In this document: positions 8,101-15,180 of the stretch, one piece after another
Position numbering within the stretch: the first letter of the stretch is position 1
How the letters are laid out: every line of letters starts with the position of its first letter
Source of the DNA: Microbacterium sp. Root166
Lineage (GTDB): Bacteria; Actinomycetota; Actinomycetes; Actinomycetales; Microbacteriaceae
Direction: 5' to 3'
DNA: 64,000 nucleotides
Assembly: GCF_001427145.1 (NCBI RefSeq)
Contig: NZ_LMGL01000001.1
Span: 605,540 to 669,539, forward strand
The notes under the pieces: generated by a model
The model's input: the letters and a program-made list of their open reading frames with translations, nothing else
What the model was told of the DNA's origin: nothing
The model's database searches: none
Position numbers and translations under genes: made by a program

Positions 8101-8711
8101 GCGCGGCGGTCGTCGTCCCCGACGGGGCGGCGTTCGCCCCCGCCAAGGGAGTCCTGTCGCACGACAACGGATGGGACACCGGGCTGGCCGACGGCGACTA
8201 CAACGTCACCATGAACCTGTGGTGGGGTCAGAACGCGACGGAGTTCCGTCTGTTCGAGAACGGCGTGCTCGTCGCGGCCGTGCCGCTGCCGTACGGCGGA
8301 TTCTCCGCTCAGCGCGCGAGCGTGCCGGTGTCGGGCAAGCCGAACGGGACGTACGTGTACACCGGTGAGCTCGTCAACTCGAAGGGCGTGACAGCGACGA
8401 CGAGCCTCAAGGTGAAAGTCAGCGACGCCGCCCCGGCGAAGCCCGTCCTGAGCCATGACAACCACGACGGCGACCGCACGTTCACGCTCACCGCCAACCT
8501 CTGGTGGGGCACCAACGCGACGTCGTACCGCTTCCTGGAAGGCGATGCCGTGATCGGCGAGGGTGTGCTCACGGCGAACACGCCGGGTCCGCAGAGCGCC
8601 CTGCTCGACGTGGTCGGTGCGACGAAGGGCAAGCACGTCTATCGGGTGGAGTTCGCCAATGCGGCCGGCTCCACGGTGAGCGCACCGGTCACCGTGACCG
8701 TGCGGCGCTAG
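5184..8711 (+). CDS. Secreted multidomain GH32 fructanase (levanase or exo-inulinase)
   Basis: A 1175-residue extracellular GH32 enzyme that should release fructose from levan or inulin. A signal peptide ends near residue 45 (PAASA). The nucleophile motif WMNDPNG is near residue 65, RDP near 203 (transition-state stabiliser) and the acid/base motif ECPDLF near 258. About 320 residues of levanase-type beta-sandwich (near 319-640) interrupt the propeller: one module appears nested inside another. The propeller resumes at YDWLDWGRDYYATVSY, followed by a GH32 C-terminal sandwich (about 690-875), a fibronectin III domain (893-980) and two related C-terminal modules containing LWWG. No LPXTG-like signal is seen, so it is probably released or held by its binding modules. 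The GTG start has AAGGGAG five bases upstream. Levan versus inulin preference cannot be read from the sequence. Confidence 0.92.
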   Translation: MKDSTMTHHRRAGMRPGTKKQAAVAVAATMALITTLGMAAPAASAEVPPGDEAYRPLVHFSPEKNWMNDPNGLVYADGLYHLYFQHNPSGTRWGNMSWGHATSSDLLTWTEQPIAIPQTFNEQGQAIESIFSGSVVIDENNTSGFGEGGEAPLVAIYTSAYEAAHPTLAGRQAQSLAYSLDGGYTWEKYANNPVLDRASANFRDPKVFWYDGPAGQYWVMAAVEATDHKVVLYKSSNLRDWEHLSDFGPANSTSGIWECPDLFELPVDGDPNNTKWVMVVNLNPGAVAGGSGGQYFVGEFDGTTFTSESTEGAQALPEGDVLAGFDGGTFEGWTVSNEPGNWLNGPWGLQPPAGTLPGQNTVTGFVGAGLVNGFYDGDWPIGTLESPAFTVSDDYVNLLVGGGRHPHVAGSQLTNDPPAGTTIFDFELPDGQTLADSGWQITGDFATDPARNPSTNGGEQYLGAKRLNTWEGGPRGDDNVGELLSPEFTLDGDYVSFLIGGGKRTDGTLQAELVVDGAVVRTKTGPESGALNWASWDVSEFAGEQAQIRIRDEATGGWGHLTFDHVVVGDVESKLRSDETSVNLVVDGEIVRSATGSDSEHLDWTSWDVREFAGKQATVRVVDNNRGGWGHILIDQVMTSDAAAPTRLESYDWLDWGRDYYATVSYFGTPDSTTRIMQGWMNNWDYANDIPTSPWRSSMTLPREVSLTETPEGPRLTQKVVSQIDEQLRTDVAQTRSDVAVTGDTGLDLSGEVVKIDLTLQPGDADRAGIVVFGDGETGTRIGYDANTERVFVDRRDSGNVGFHPAFASVEDAPVALDEDGTVTLELYLDRASVELFAADGRVTITDQVFPNAGADDITAWSEGGSAMIQAITVTPITPTMWKVPAPLEVPGAPTEVTATATADGATVAWTAPAEDGGAPVSEYRVYREGVEAPVATASTTSAAVTGLAPGTSARFAVSAVNSAGEGPKSEWSAAVVVPDGAAFAPAKGVLSHDNGWDTGLADGDYNVTMNLWWGQNATEFRLFENGVLVAAVPLPYGGFSAQRASVPVSGKPNGTYVYTGELVNSKGVTATTSLKVKVSDAAPAKPVLSHDNHDGDRTFTLTANLWWGTNATSYRFLEGDAVIGEGVLTANTPGPQSALLDVVGATKGKHVYRVEFANAAGSTVSAPVTVTVRR

Positions 8712-8720
8712 CCGGCGAGA

Positions 8721-8763
8721 CACGACATCGTGCCCGGGGCAACCGCCTGCCCCGGGCACGAGC
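8721..8763. repeat. 43-bp direct repeat, copy 1 (contains terminator)
   Basis: This 43-bp segment is identical, in the same orientation, to 10966-11008. The two copies bracket the epoxide hydrolase/WYL regulator pair exactly, each lying between convergent genes. Confidence 0.9.
8729..8760. terminator. Bidirectional terminator after the GH32 gene
   Basis: A perfect 13-bp GC-rich stem (8729-8741 with 8748-8760, 6-base loop) lies between the convergent ends of the GH32 gene and the epoxide hydrolase gene. It has no T-run, as is usual in high-GC actinobacteria. Confidence 0.75.
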
Positions 8764-8793
8764 AGCGCATCAGACGACGCGCGCCATGAGAAG

Positions 8794-9939
8794 TCAGGAC
8801 AGGCCGCGGAAGAAGGAGCGGATGTCGTCGGCGAGCAGCTGCGGCTCCTCCATGGCGGGGAAGTGGCCACCCACCGAGTACTCGGTCCAGTGGCCGACCG
8901 CATTCCACGGGTCCATCGCGCGTCGCACGAGCGGGTGCGTGTTGAACACGACCCAGCCGGTCGGCACGCCGGCGGCCATGGCGATCGGGAGTCCGGAATG
9001 CTCCGCCTCGTAGTAGAACTGCGCGCTCGAGGCGCCGCTGCGGGTGAACCAGTACAGGCTGACGTTCGTGAGCAGCTGATCGCGGTCGACGGTCTCATCC
9101 GGCGACCGGTACCCGTCGTCCGTCGCGGTCTTGAACTTCTCGACGATCCACGCCAGCTGAGCGATCGGTGAGTCCGTCAGCGCAGGCCCGATCGTGTCAG
9201 GACGATGGTCCTGCATCGCGAGATAGCCCTTCTCAGCTGCGGCCTCGGTGCGCATCGCCTCAACCTCGGCGATCTCGGCCGCGGACAGTCCGTCCGGGTG
9301 GTAGGGGAACTTGTCGCCGAGCAGTCCGAGCACGAGGCGATCGGCACCGAGGTGCATGCCGATGACGCGCTCCGGGTAGACGGCGGCGAGGCGTCCGGAG
9401 GTGCCGGCACCGACGTCGGTGCCGTGCACCGCGAACCGCTCATAGCCCAGACGCGTCATGATCTCGGCATAGGCGTCCGCCGTCCGCGACAGCTCCCAGC
9501 CGGTGCCGGACAACGGTGTCGAGAGGCCGAATCCGGGCAGCGAGGGGATGACGACGTGGAAGTCGTCCGCGAGCAGCGGGATCAGTCGCTGGTAGTCGAC
9601 GAATGAGCTCGGCCAGCCGTGGTTCAGGACCAGCGGGACGGCATCCGGATTCGCCGACCGCACGTGCACGACATGGAAGGTCTGGCCGTCCACGACGGTC
9701 AGCACCTGTTCGAACGCGTTGAGCCTCGCCTCCTGCGCACGCCAGTCGAACCCGTCGCGCCAGTAGTCGGCGAGCTCCTGCAGGTACACCAGCGGGATGC
9801 CGCGGCTGAAGTCGGCGCGATCGTCTCGGCCGGGTGTCGGGTGCGGCCAGCGCGTGTGCTCCAGCCGGAGGCGGAGGTCGTCGATGTCCGTCTGCGCGAT
9901 GTCGACATGGAAGGGGGTCAGTGCGTTGCTCTGGATCAT
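8794..9939 (-). CDS. Epoxide hydrolase-like alpha/beta hydrolase
   Basis: A protein of about 381 residues with an N-terminal epoxide hydrolase domain (EHN, PF06441; RWPHPTPGRDD) and an alpha/beta-hydrolase core. The oxyanion-hole motif HGWPSS is followed by PGFGLSTP; the nucleophile Asp lies in HGTDVGAG, where most relatives have GGDWG. The catalytic His is in the C-terminal GGHFPAMEEP. It would hydrolyse an epoxide through an alkyl-enzyme ester; the substrate is unknown. The ATG at 9939 is preferred over an upstream TTG at 9960, which would run into the shared promoter. It is divergent from a WYL regulator and has no functional link to the sugar genes around it. Confidence 0.85.
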   Translation of the reverse strand: MIQSNALTPFHVDIAQTDIDDLRLRLEHTRWPHPTPGRDDRADFSRGIPLVYLQELADYWRDGFDWRAQEARLNAFEQVLTVVDGQTFHVVHVRSANPDAVPLVLNHGWPSSFVDYQRLIPLLADDFHVVIPSLPGFGLSTPLSGTGWELSRTADAYAEIMTRLGYERFAVHGTDVGAGTSGRLAAVYPERVIGMHLGADRLVLGLLGDKFPYHPDGLSAAEIAEVEAMRTEAAAEKGYLAMQDHRPDTIGPALTDSPIAQLAWIVEKFKTATDDGYRSPDETVDRDQLLTNVSLYWFTRSGASSAQFYYEAEHSGLPIAMAAGVPTGWVVFNTHPLVRRAMDPWNAVGHWTEYSVGGHFPAMEEPQLLADDIRSFFRGLS

Positions 9940-9951
9940 GACTTCCACTGT

Positions 9952-9999
9952 TCCGATCAACGCGGAAGATCAGCTTCCGCGATTGCTGAGATGATCGGA
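9952..9999. promoter_or_regulatory. Divergent promoter region with two inverted repeats
   Basis: Between the epoxide hydrolase and WYL genes lie an 8-bp perfect inverted repeat (CGCGGAAG 9961-9968 with CTTCCGCG 9974-9981) and an outer 8-bp pair (TCCGATCA 9952-9959 with TGATCGGA 9992-9999). They are candidate binding sites for the WYL regulator, which would then control both genes. Confidence 0.6.
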
Positions 10000-10001
10000 C
10001 C

Positions 10002-10964
10002 ATGCTGGAGACCTCGGCCCGCCTGCTCGAGCTGCTCTCACTGCTCCAGGTCAGGCGCGACTGGACGAGCTCAGAGCTCGCCGACCGCCTGAAGGTGAGC
10101 ACGCGGACCGTGCGCGCCGACATCGGCAAGCTGCGCTCGCTCGGCTATCCGGTGGACGCGCGTCCCGGCGTCGCGGGCGGGTACCGGCTGGCCGCGGGCA
10201 CCGCGATGCCGCCGCTGCTTCTCGACGACGACGAGGCCGTCGCCGTCGCGGTCGGGCTGGGAGCGGTCGCGACCTGGCGGCTGGGCGTCGCGGAGACATC
10301 GCTCACCGCGCTCGCGAAGCTCGAGCAGGTGATGCCCTCGCGCCTGCGCCGGCGGGTCGACGCGGTCCGCGGGGCGACGAGCGTCGTCCCGGGAGCCGAG
10401 CCGCCACTGGACCTGACGGTGCTCAGCGCGGTCGCGACAGCGATCCGCGGCCACGAACGGATCCGCTTCGGCTACACCAAGCCCGGGGGCAGTGAGGAGG
10501 GGCGCCACGCCGAGCCGCAGCGACTCGTGAACTGGGGGGCGCTCTGGTATCTGTTCGCCTGGGATCTCGACCGCGACGACTGGCGGGTGTTCCGCGTCGA
10601 TCGCATGGTGCCGCGCGGACCGACGGGTGTCCGTTTCCGGCCACGAGTGATTCCCGAGGCCGATCTCGTCCGGCACGTCGTCGGACGCGTCATGCGGGCA
10701 GGCTGGACCTACCGGGCGCGGGTGCTGGTGCACGCGTCCGCCGCAGAAGTCGCCGCGAAGATCGTCGTTCCCGTCGACATCGAGGCGATCGACGAGTCGA
10801 CGTGCCGAATCGAGGTGGGGTCGGACGACCCGGACCGCCTCGCGCTGTGGATGGCACAGCTCGGCGTCGACATCGAGGTGATCGAGGGAGATGAGCTGAG
10901 CCTCGCGCTCGACCGCCTCGCGGCGAGGTTCCGCCGCGCGACCGACGGCGCGCCGACTGCATGA
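10002..10964 (+). CDS. WYL-domain (YafY/DeoR-type) transcriptional regulator
   Basis: A 320-residue regulator. The N-terminal HTH_11 domain (residues about 1-60) reads LLELLSLLQVRRDWTSSELADRLKVS and continues with TRTVRADIGKLRSLGYPVDA. A central WYL domain follows, with the aromatic patch NWGALWYLFAWDLDRDDW and the FRVDRM motif near residues 180-205, and a WCX-like C-terminal extension. WYL domains sense small ligands or nucleic acid ends; in this family the gene is often paired divergently with the enzyme it controls, here the epoxide hydrolase. The ATG at 10002 follows the inverted repeats in the shared intergenic region. It ends just before the second copy of the 43-bp terminator repeat. 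Confidence 0.87.
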   Translation: MLETSARLLELLSLLQVRRDWTSSELADRLKVSTRTVRADIGKLRSLGYPVDARPGVAGGYRLAAGTAMPPLLLDDDEAVAVAVGLGAVATWRLGVAETSLTALAKLEQVMPSRLRRRVDAVRGATSVVPGAEPPLDLTVLSAVATAIRGHERIRFGYTKPGGSEEGRHAEPQRLVNWGALWYLFAWDLDRDDWRVFRVDRMVPRGPTGVRFRPRVIPEADLVRHVVGRVMRAGWTYRARVLVHASAAEVAAKIVVPVDIEAIDESTCRIEVGSDDPDRLALWMAQLGVDIEVIEGDELSLALDRLAARFRRATDGAPTA

Positions 10965-10965
10965 C

Positions 10966-11008
10966 CACGACATCGTGCCCGGGGCAACCGCCTGCCCCGG
11001 GCACGAGC
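10966..11008. repeat. 43-bp direct repeat, copy 2 (contains terminator)
   Basis: Identical to 8721-8763 and in the same orientation, 2245 bp apart. It lies between the convergent ends of the WYL regulator and the GH43 gene. Confidence 0.9.
10974..11005. terminator. Bidirectional terminator after the WYL regulator
   Basis: The same 13-bp stem and 6-base loop as at 8729-8760 (arms 10974-10986 and 10993-11005), again between convergent genes. Confidence 0.75.
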
Positions 11009-11021
11009 CGGTGTCAACGGG

Positions 11022-14000
11022 TCAGCAGGTGACGCCGTCGTAGGCGACGGTGTACTCCCGCGTCACGGTCTCGCCGTCGACCACGGCGGTCGCGACGACC
11101 GTCACGGTCCCGGGCTCGACCATCGCACGGCGCGTGGTGAACGCGTGCGCCGAGCGCTTGCCCGGGTCGATGGCGGCGACGGTCTTGGCGCCGAACGGCG
11201 TCTGGACCGCGAGGCCGACCGGCATCTCGCTGTCGTTCGTCGCCGAGACGACCAGCGTGACCTTGCCGGCGACGCAGCGACCGGTGACCGCGAACGCGAC
11301 GTCGATCGCCGGCGGCGCCGCGGCGGCCCACGCCTGGAACTCGAGGATCCCGCTCGAGCCCCCGCCGCTCGCCGTGCCCCATGCCTGCATGACGGCGCGC
11401 AGCTTCGTCGTGGTGACCGCGGCGAACGTGACCTCGTTGATCGTCGTCGACGAGCGGCCGTAGGCGCCGTCGGCGGCGACATCCACCCACTGCCCTGTCG
11501 CCAGGTCGACGTACTGCAGCTTCCACTCCTTCGGCGGGATCATGCCCGCGTTGGCGGTGTCGGCCGCATCGCGGAAGAACAGCACCCCGGCCTTGTCGAC
11601 GGTGACGACGCGGTCCCATTCGAGCTGGACCCACTGCTCTCCGACGTTCGGCCAGGTGCCCCACGAGGCGCCCGTGAGCGACTCGTCGTTGACCGCGTTG
11701 ACCGAGTTCCACCCGGAGGTGTACGAGGCGGTCGGCGTCGCGATCGGCGCGATGTTGCCCTCGAGGGGAGCCGTCGACGACAGCGGCACCGACACCGTGG
11801 ACAGCGCCGAGACGTTGCCCGCGGCATCCTTCGATCGCAGATACACGACGTGCCGCTGCTCGTCCATCACCACCGCGCCGGTGTAGGCCTGCCACCCGGT
11901 GGGAGCGTCGACGGCGTACTCGATGCCCGTGATCCCCGATCCGGCGTCGGCGGCAGTCGCACTCACGGTGCGGGCCGCGACGTCGAACGTGCCGGCGACG
12001 CTGGGCTTGGTCGCGTCGATGCGGACGGTGAGGGATGCCTCGGCCGACGTGTTGCCCGCGGCATCCGTCGCCCGTGCCGTGACCGCGTGCGAGCCGTCGC
12101 CCGTCACCGCCGCCTCGGCGAAGCGCACGTTGTCGGTGGCCTGCCACGCGCCGCCGTCGACGGCGACCTCGATGCGCGTGCGCACATCCCGGTCATCGGT
12201 GGCGGTGGCCCGCGCGGTCACGGGTGAGAGGTACCACCCGTTCGCACCCTCGACCCCGGTCGCCGTCAGCGCCACCTCGGGCGCCGCGACGTCGAGGGTC
12301 TCGCCGAGGACCTGCAGCTCGCTCAGGCCGACAGCTGCGGAGATCGTCCCATCGGACTGCGCGGTGAGCACGGCACGGATGCCGGTGGCCACGACCGCGT
12401 CGAACGTCACGGCGTTGGGCGCCTCTCGCTCGGTCGGGTAGCCGCTCGCTCCGGTGACGTCCCGCCACTCGTCGTCGACGAGCACCTGCACGGTCCACGA
12501 CTCAGGAGCCGCGGTGCCCTCGCCCGCGTCCGGTCCGGCGACGTCGCTCCAGAAGTGCGCCGTCACGCCGTCGACCCGCACGGGCTCGGCCCACGTGTAG
12601 CCGGCCCAGGTCGTGTCGGCGTCGCCGGTCGACCGCCACACCGGGTGCTCAGACCCGGTGTACGCGATCGCGCCGTCGTTCAGCGCGGCCGTCGATGACC
12701 CCTCGGCCGTCGATTCGGCAGCGGCGTCGCCGGTGAGCGCCAGGTTGGCACGCCACGGGCTCTCACCGAGCACGGTCACCGTCGCGGTCGCGCGGCCCCC
12801 GGCATACCCCTCGACGAAGCCGCCGACGGTGAACTCACCCGCTGCGGCGAAGTCCGCCGGGTCCACGGCATCCCAGCGCACGGGCGTCGCCACGGACTCG
12901 GCGCCGTACTGCAGCGCCACGGTCTCGGGCAGCTCGGGTGCGGTGCCGACGACGGTCTGCACCTCGACCGGCGCGACGGCGTCGGGCTGTGCCGCGTGCA
13001 CCTCCCACTCCTCGACGGCGAGCGCCGAGTACTGCGGAGGCGTCGCCGAGTTCGGCGAGGCGTTGAGCACGGCGCGCAGCCGCGTGGTCGTCACGGCGCC
13101 GAAGGTCACTTGATGCACCGCGGTGGTCGTGGTCGGGTAGCCGCTCGGGTTCGGGACGTCCTTCCAGACGCCGGCATCCCAGTACTGCAGCACCCACGAC
13201 GACGGATCCGAGACGCCGTTGCCGGTGCCGGGCGCCAGGTCGCGCCAGAACTTGATGCGGGCACGGTCCACGCGCACCGGGGCGTCCCAGTCGTACTGGA
13301 TCCACTGCTGCGCGGGGCGCGTGCCCGTCCAGCTGCCCCACATGTCCGGCGGCAGCGGGTTGGGGCGGATGATCTCGTCGTTGAGCGCCTTGATCCAGTA
13401 CTGCGTCGGGATCGGCTCGTTCGACGCGGATGCCGTGGCCCACGGTGCCACGTTCGACCGTGGCGTCAGGTTCACACCGCGCTCGGGCGTCGTGACGACG
13501 GGCAGGATGCGCGCCGGGGTCTGGGTGTCGTCCCACTCGAGCTTGTCGATGGCGACCGAGCGGCGGAAGTGGTTGCCGCCGACGGCGTCGGCCGTGTGGT
13601 ACGCCATGTACCACTGCCCCTGGAACTCGGCGATCGCCGGGTGGCTCGTGGTCGACGAGACCGGAGCCAGGATGCGGCCGCGGTAGGTCCACGGTCCGAG
13701 CGGGCTCGAGGCCGTCGAGTACGAGATGCATGCGTGGTAGTTCGCGGGTGTGCACGTGCTCGTGGGCCCGGCGTTGTTGCCGGCGTACGCCAGGTAGTAG
13801 GTGTCGTCGCGCTCGAACAGCCACGGGGCCTCGAAGAACCCGGTGATGCCGCCGGAGATCGTGGCGTGGGTGCCGATGCGGGTCTTCATGTCGGCCTGCA
13901 GCTCGGTGGCCATGAGTCGCCCGAAGCTGCCCCAGTACATCCACACGCGGCCGCCGTCGACGAGGACGGTCGGGTCGATGTTGTGGGCGTCGTTGCCCAG

Positions 14001-14510
14001 GATGCTCTGCGAGACGATGGGGCCGCCGGCGTGGTCGGTCCATGGGCCGAGCGGGGTGTCGGAGACCGCCACGCCGATGCCGAACTTGTCGGCCGAGGCG
14101 CTCGCCGCCTCGTGGACGGGCACGTACCAGTAGAAGCGCCCGTCTACGCCCTTCACGACCTGGCCGGCATAGGCGCGGCCGGGCGTCGCCCAGTCGAACA
14201 CGGTCTCAGGGCGCATCAGCGAGGGGTGGTGCTGCCACGTGCCGCTGTCGACGTCGCTGGTCGAGAACGCCTGCCACTCGTTCATGATGAAGTCGTTGGT
14301 GGTGGCGCCCGCCTCGTCGCGGCCGGCGTGGATGTACAGGGTCTCGCCGTCGGCGAGCAGGCTGGGGTCGGCGGAGTACACCGACCCGTCGCCGATGATC
14401 GGGTTCTGCGTCGCCGCGACGGCCGGCGACAGGGGCACGAGCGACACGATCAGCGCCCCCACGGCCGCCGCCGCCAGAGCGGCGACGGTCCTCTTCGTTC
14501 TCAAGACCAC
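11022..14510 (-). CDS. Secreted multidomain GH43-like glycosidase
   Basis: A 1162-residue extracellular enzyme. A signal peptide ends near residue 33 (PAVAA). Residues about 34-345 form a five-bladed GH43-type propeller: Asp in YSADPSLLADG, Asp in HNIDPTVLVDG and Glu in GFFEAPWLFE are in the positions of the GH43 catalytic triad. The rest is accessory: three galactose-binding-like modules (about 350-510, 585-745 and 930-1070), a Big_4 bacterial Ig-like repeat (about 515-580), OmpL47/Ig-like repeats (about 750-920) and a C-terminal domain ending in Cys that is shared with the 15.2-20.7 kb enzyme. GH43 members act on arabinosides, xylosides or galactans, and this sequence does not settle which. 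The GTG at 14510 has GAGG five bases upstream. Confidence 0.85.
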   Translation of the reverse strand: MVLRTKRTVAALAAAAVGALIVSLVPLSPAVAATQNPIIGDGSVYSADPSLLADGETLYIHAGRDEAGATTNDFIMNEWQAFSTSDVDSGTWQHHPSLMRPETVFDWATPGRAYAGQVVKGVDGRFYWYVPVHEAASASADKFGIGVAVSDTPLGPWTDHAGGPIVSQSILGNDAHNIDPTVLVDGGRVWMYWGSFGRLMATELQADMKTRIGTHATISGGITGFFEAPWLFERDDTYYLAYAGNNAGPTSTCTPANYHACISYSTASSPLGPWTYRGRILAPVSSTTSHPAIAEFQGQWYMAYHTADAVGGNHFRRSVAIDKLEWDDTQTPARILPVVTTPERGVNLTPRSNVAPWATASASNEPIPTQYWIKALNDEIIRPNPLPPDMWGSWTGTRPAQQWIQYDWDAPVRVDRARIKFWRDLAPGTGNGVSDPSSWVLQYWDAGVWKDVPNPSGYPTTTTAVHQVTFGAVTTTRLRAVLNASPNSATPPQYSALAVEEWEVHAAQPDAVAPVEVQTVVGTAPELPETVALQYGAESVATPVRWDAVDPADFAAAGEFTVGGFVEGYAGGRATATVTVLGESPWRANLALTGDAAAESTAEGSSTAALNDGAIAYTGSEHPVWRSTGDADTTWAGYTWAEPVRVDGVTAHFWSDVAGPDAGEGTAAPESWTVQVLVDDEWRDVTGASGYPTEREAPNAVTFDAVVATGIRAVLTAQSDGTISAAVGLSELQVLGETLDVAAPEVALTATGVEGANGWYLSPVTARATATDDRDVRTRIEVAVDGGAWQATDNVRFAEAAVTGDGSHAVTARATDAAGNTSAEASLTVRIDATKPSVAGTFDVAARTVSATAADAGSGITGIEYAVDAPTGWQAYTGAVVMDEQRHVVYLRSKDAAGNVSALSTVSVPLSSTAPLEGNIAPIATPTASYTSGWNSVNAVNDESLTGASWGTWPNVGEQWVQLEWDRVVTVDKAGVLFFRDAADTANAGMIPPKEWKLQYVDLATGQWVDVAADGAYGRSSTTINEVTFAAVTTTKLRAVMQAWGTASGGGSSGILEFQAWAAAAPPAIDVAFAVTGRCVAGKVTLVVSATNDSEMPVGLAVQTPFGAKTVAAIDPGKRSAHAFTTRRAMVEPGTVTVVATAVVDGETVTREYTVAYDGVTC

Positions 14511-14548
14511 GGTGTCCTCGTTCCTGGTGCGGGTGATGCGGTGAAAAG

Positions 14549-15118
14549 TCAGGCGGATGCCCCGCGCCGGCGGCGCAGGGTGAAGAAGGTGACGATGCCC
14601 GCCAGCCCGAGGGCTGCCGCGGCGACGATGCCGATCACCACGGGGGTCGCGATGACTGTCGCAGCGGGTTCGTCCGCAGCGGTCGCCGGAGCCTCGGCCT
14701 CGCCGGCCGTTGTGTCGCCGGCGCTGCTGAGCGAGCTCGAGATCTGCCGGCCCCCCGCACTCGCGGTGAACTCGACCGACCCGGCGTCGGTGCCGAGCGG
14801 CAGCGAGACCATCGTCGTGCCGGTGCCGTCGTCGCCGATGGTCACGGTCCCGACGACGGTTTCAGGTGACGCGATCGCCACCTCCCACACGGCTCCGGCC
14901 TCGGCGCCGACGATGGTCACCGGGATCGGATCGCCGACGGCGGCCTGGCGGACGCCGACGTGCAGTGCCGGCTGGGCAGCGGCATCCGTCGAGTGAAGAA
15001 CAGCGGATGCCGCCGCCCCGGCGTGTGCGGGAGAGGCGGCGACCGGTGCGAGCACGAGGCCCGCGGCGATCGCGAGTGCGGCGACGGCGGACCGGCGCCG
15101 ATCCGGTGAGGAGGTCAT
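14549..15118 (-). CDS. Small exported protein with C-terminal membrane anchor
   Basis: A 189-residue protein of unknown function. A signal peptide (RRRSAVAALAIAAGLVL, cleavage near AHAGA) leads to an extracellular segment of about 110 residues built of short beta-like stretches (PALHVGVRQAAVGDPIPVTI), then an Ala/Glu/Thr-rich linker, one transmembrane helix (near 155-180) and a basic tail RRRRGASA. No LPXTG or LAXTG motif precedes the helix, so it is a membrane rather than a sortase anchor. It lies between two giant secreted hydrolases, 38 bases before the GH43 gene, and is probably in the same operon; it may tether or present them at the cell surface, which is a guess from position. Ribosome site AAGGGA is seven bases before the ATG. 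Confidence 0.75.
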   Translation of the reverse strand: MTSSPDRRRSAVAALAIAAGLVLAPVAASPAHAGAAASAVLHSTDAAAQPALHVGVRQAAVGDPIPVTIVGAEAGAVWEVAIASPETVVGTVTIGDDGTGTTMVSLPLGTDAGSVEFTASAGGRQISSSLSSAGDTTAGEAEAPATAADEPAATVIATPVVIGIVAAAALGLAGIVTFFTLRRRRGASA

Positions 15119-15142
15119 GGGAGATCCCTTCGGAGGAGGTGA

Positions 15143-15175
15143 GGGGGAGCGCCGGCGCGAGGCCGGCGCTCCCCC
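15143..15175 (-). terminator. Hairpin between the alpha/alpha-barrel GH and the small anchored protein
   Basis: A perfect 14-bp stem (15143-15156 with 15162-15175, 5-base loop) follows the 15.2-20.7 kb gene on the minus strand. It could terminate or attenuate transcription before the two downstream genes. Confidence 0.7.
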
Positions 15176-15180
15176 GTCGA

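Noticed and set aside
5364..9098. 1244-codon minus-strand frame
   Set aside because: It runs through the GH32 gene and the terminator on the opposite strand; high GC keeps it open by chance.
8721..11008. Insertion sequence or transposon bounded by the 43-bp repeats
   Set aside because: The repeats are direct terminators and no transposase or integrase gene lies between them; a cassette-type insertion remains possible.
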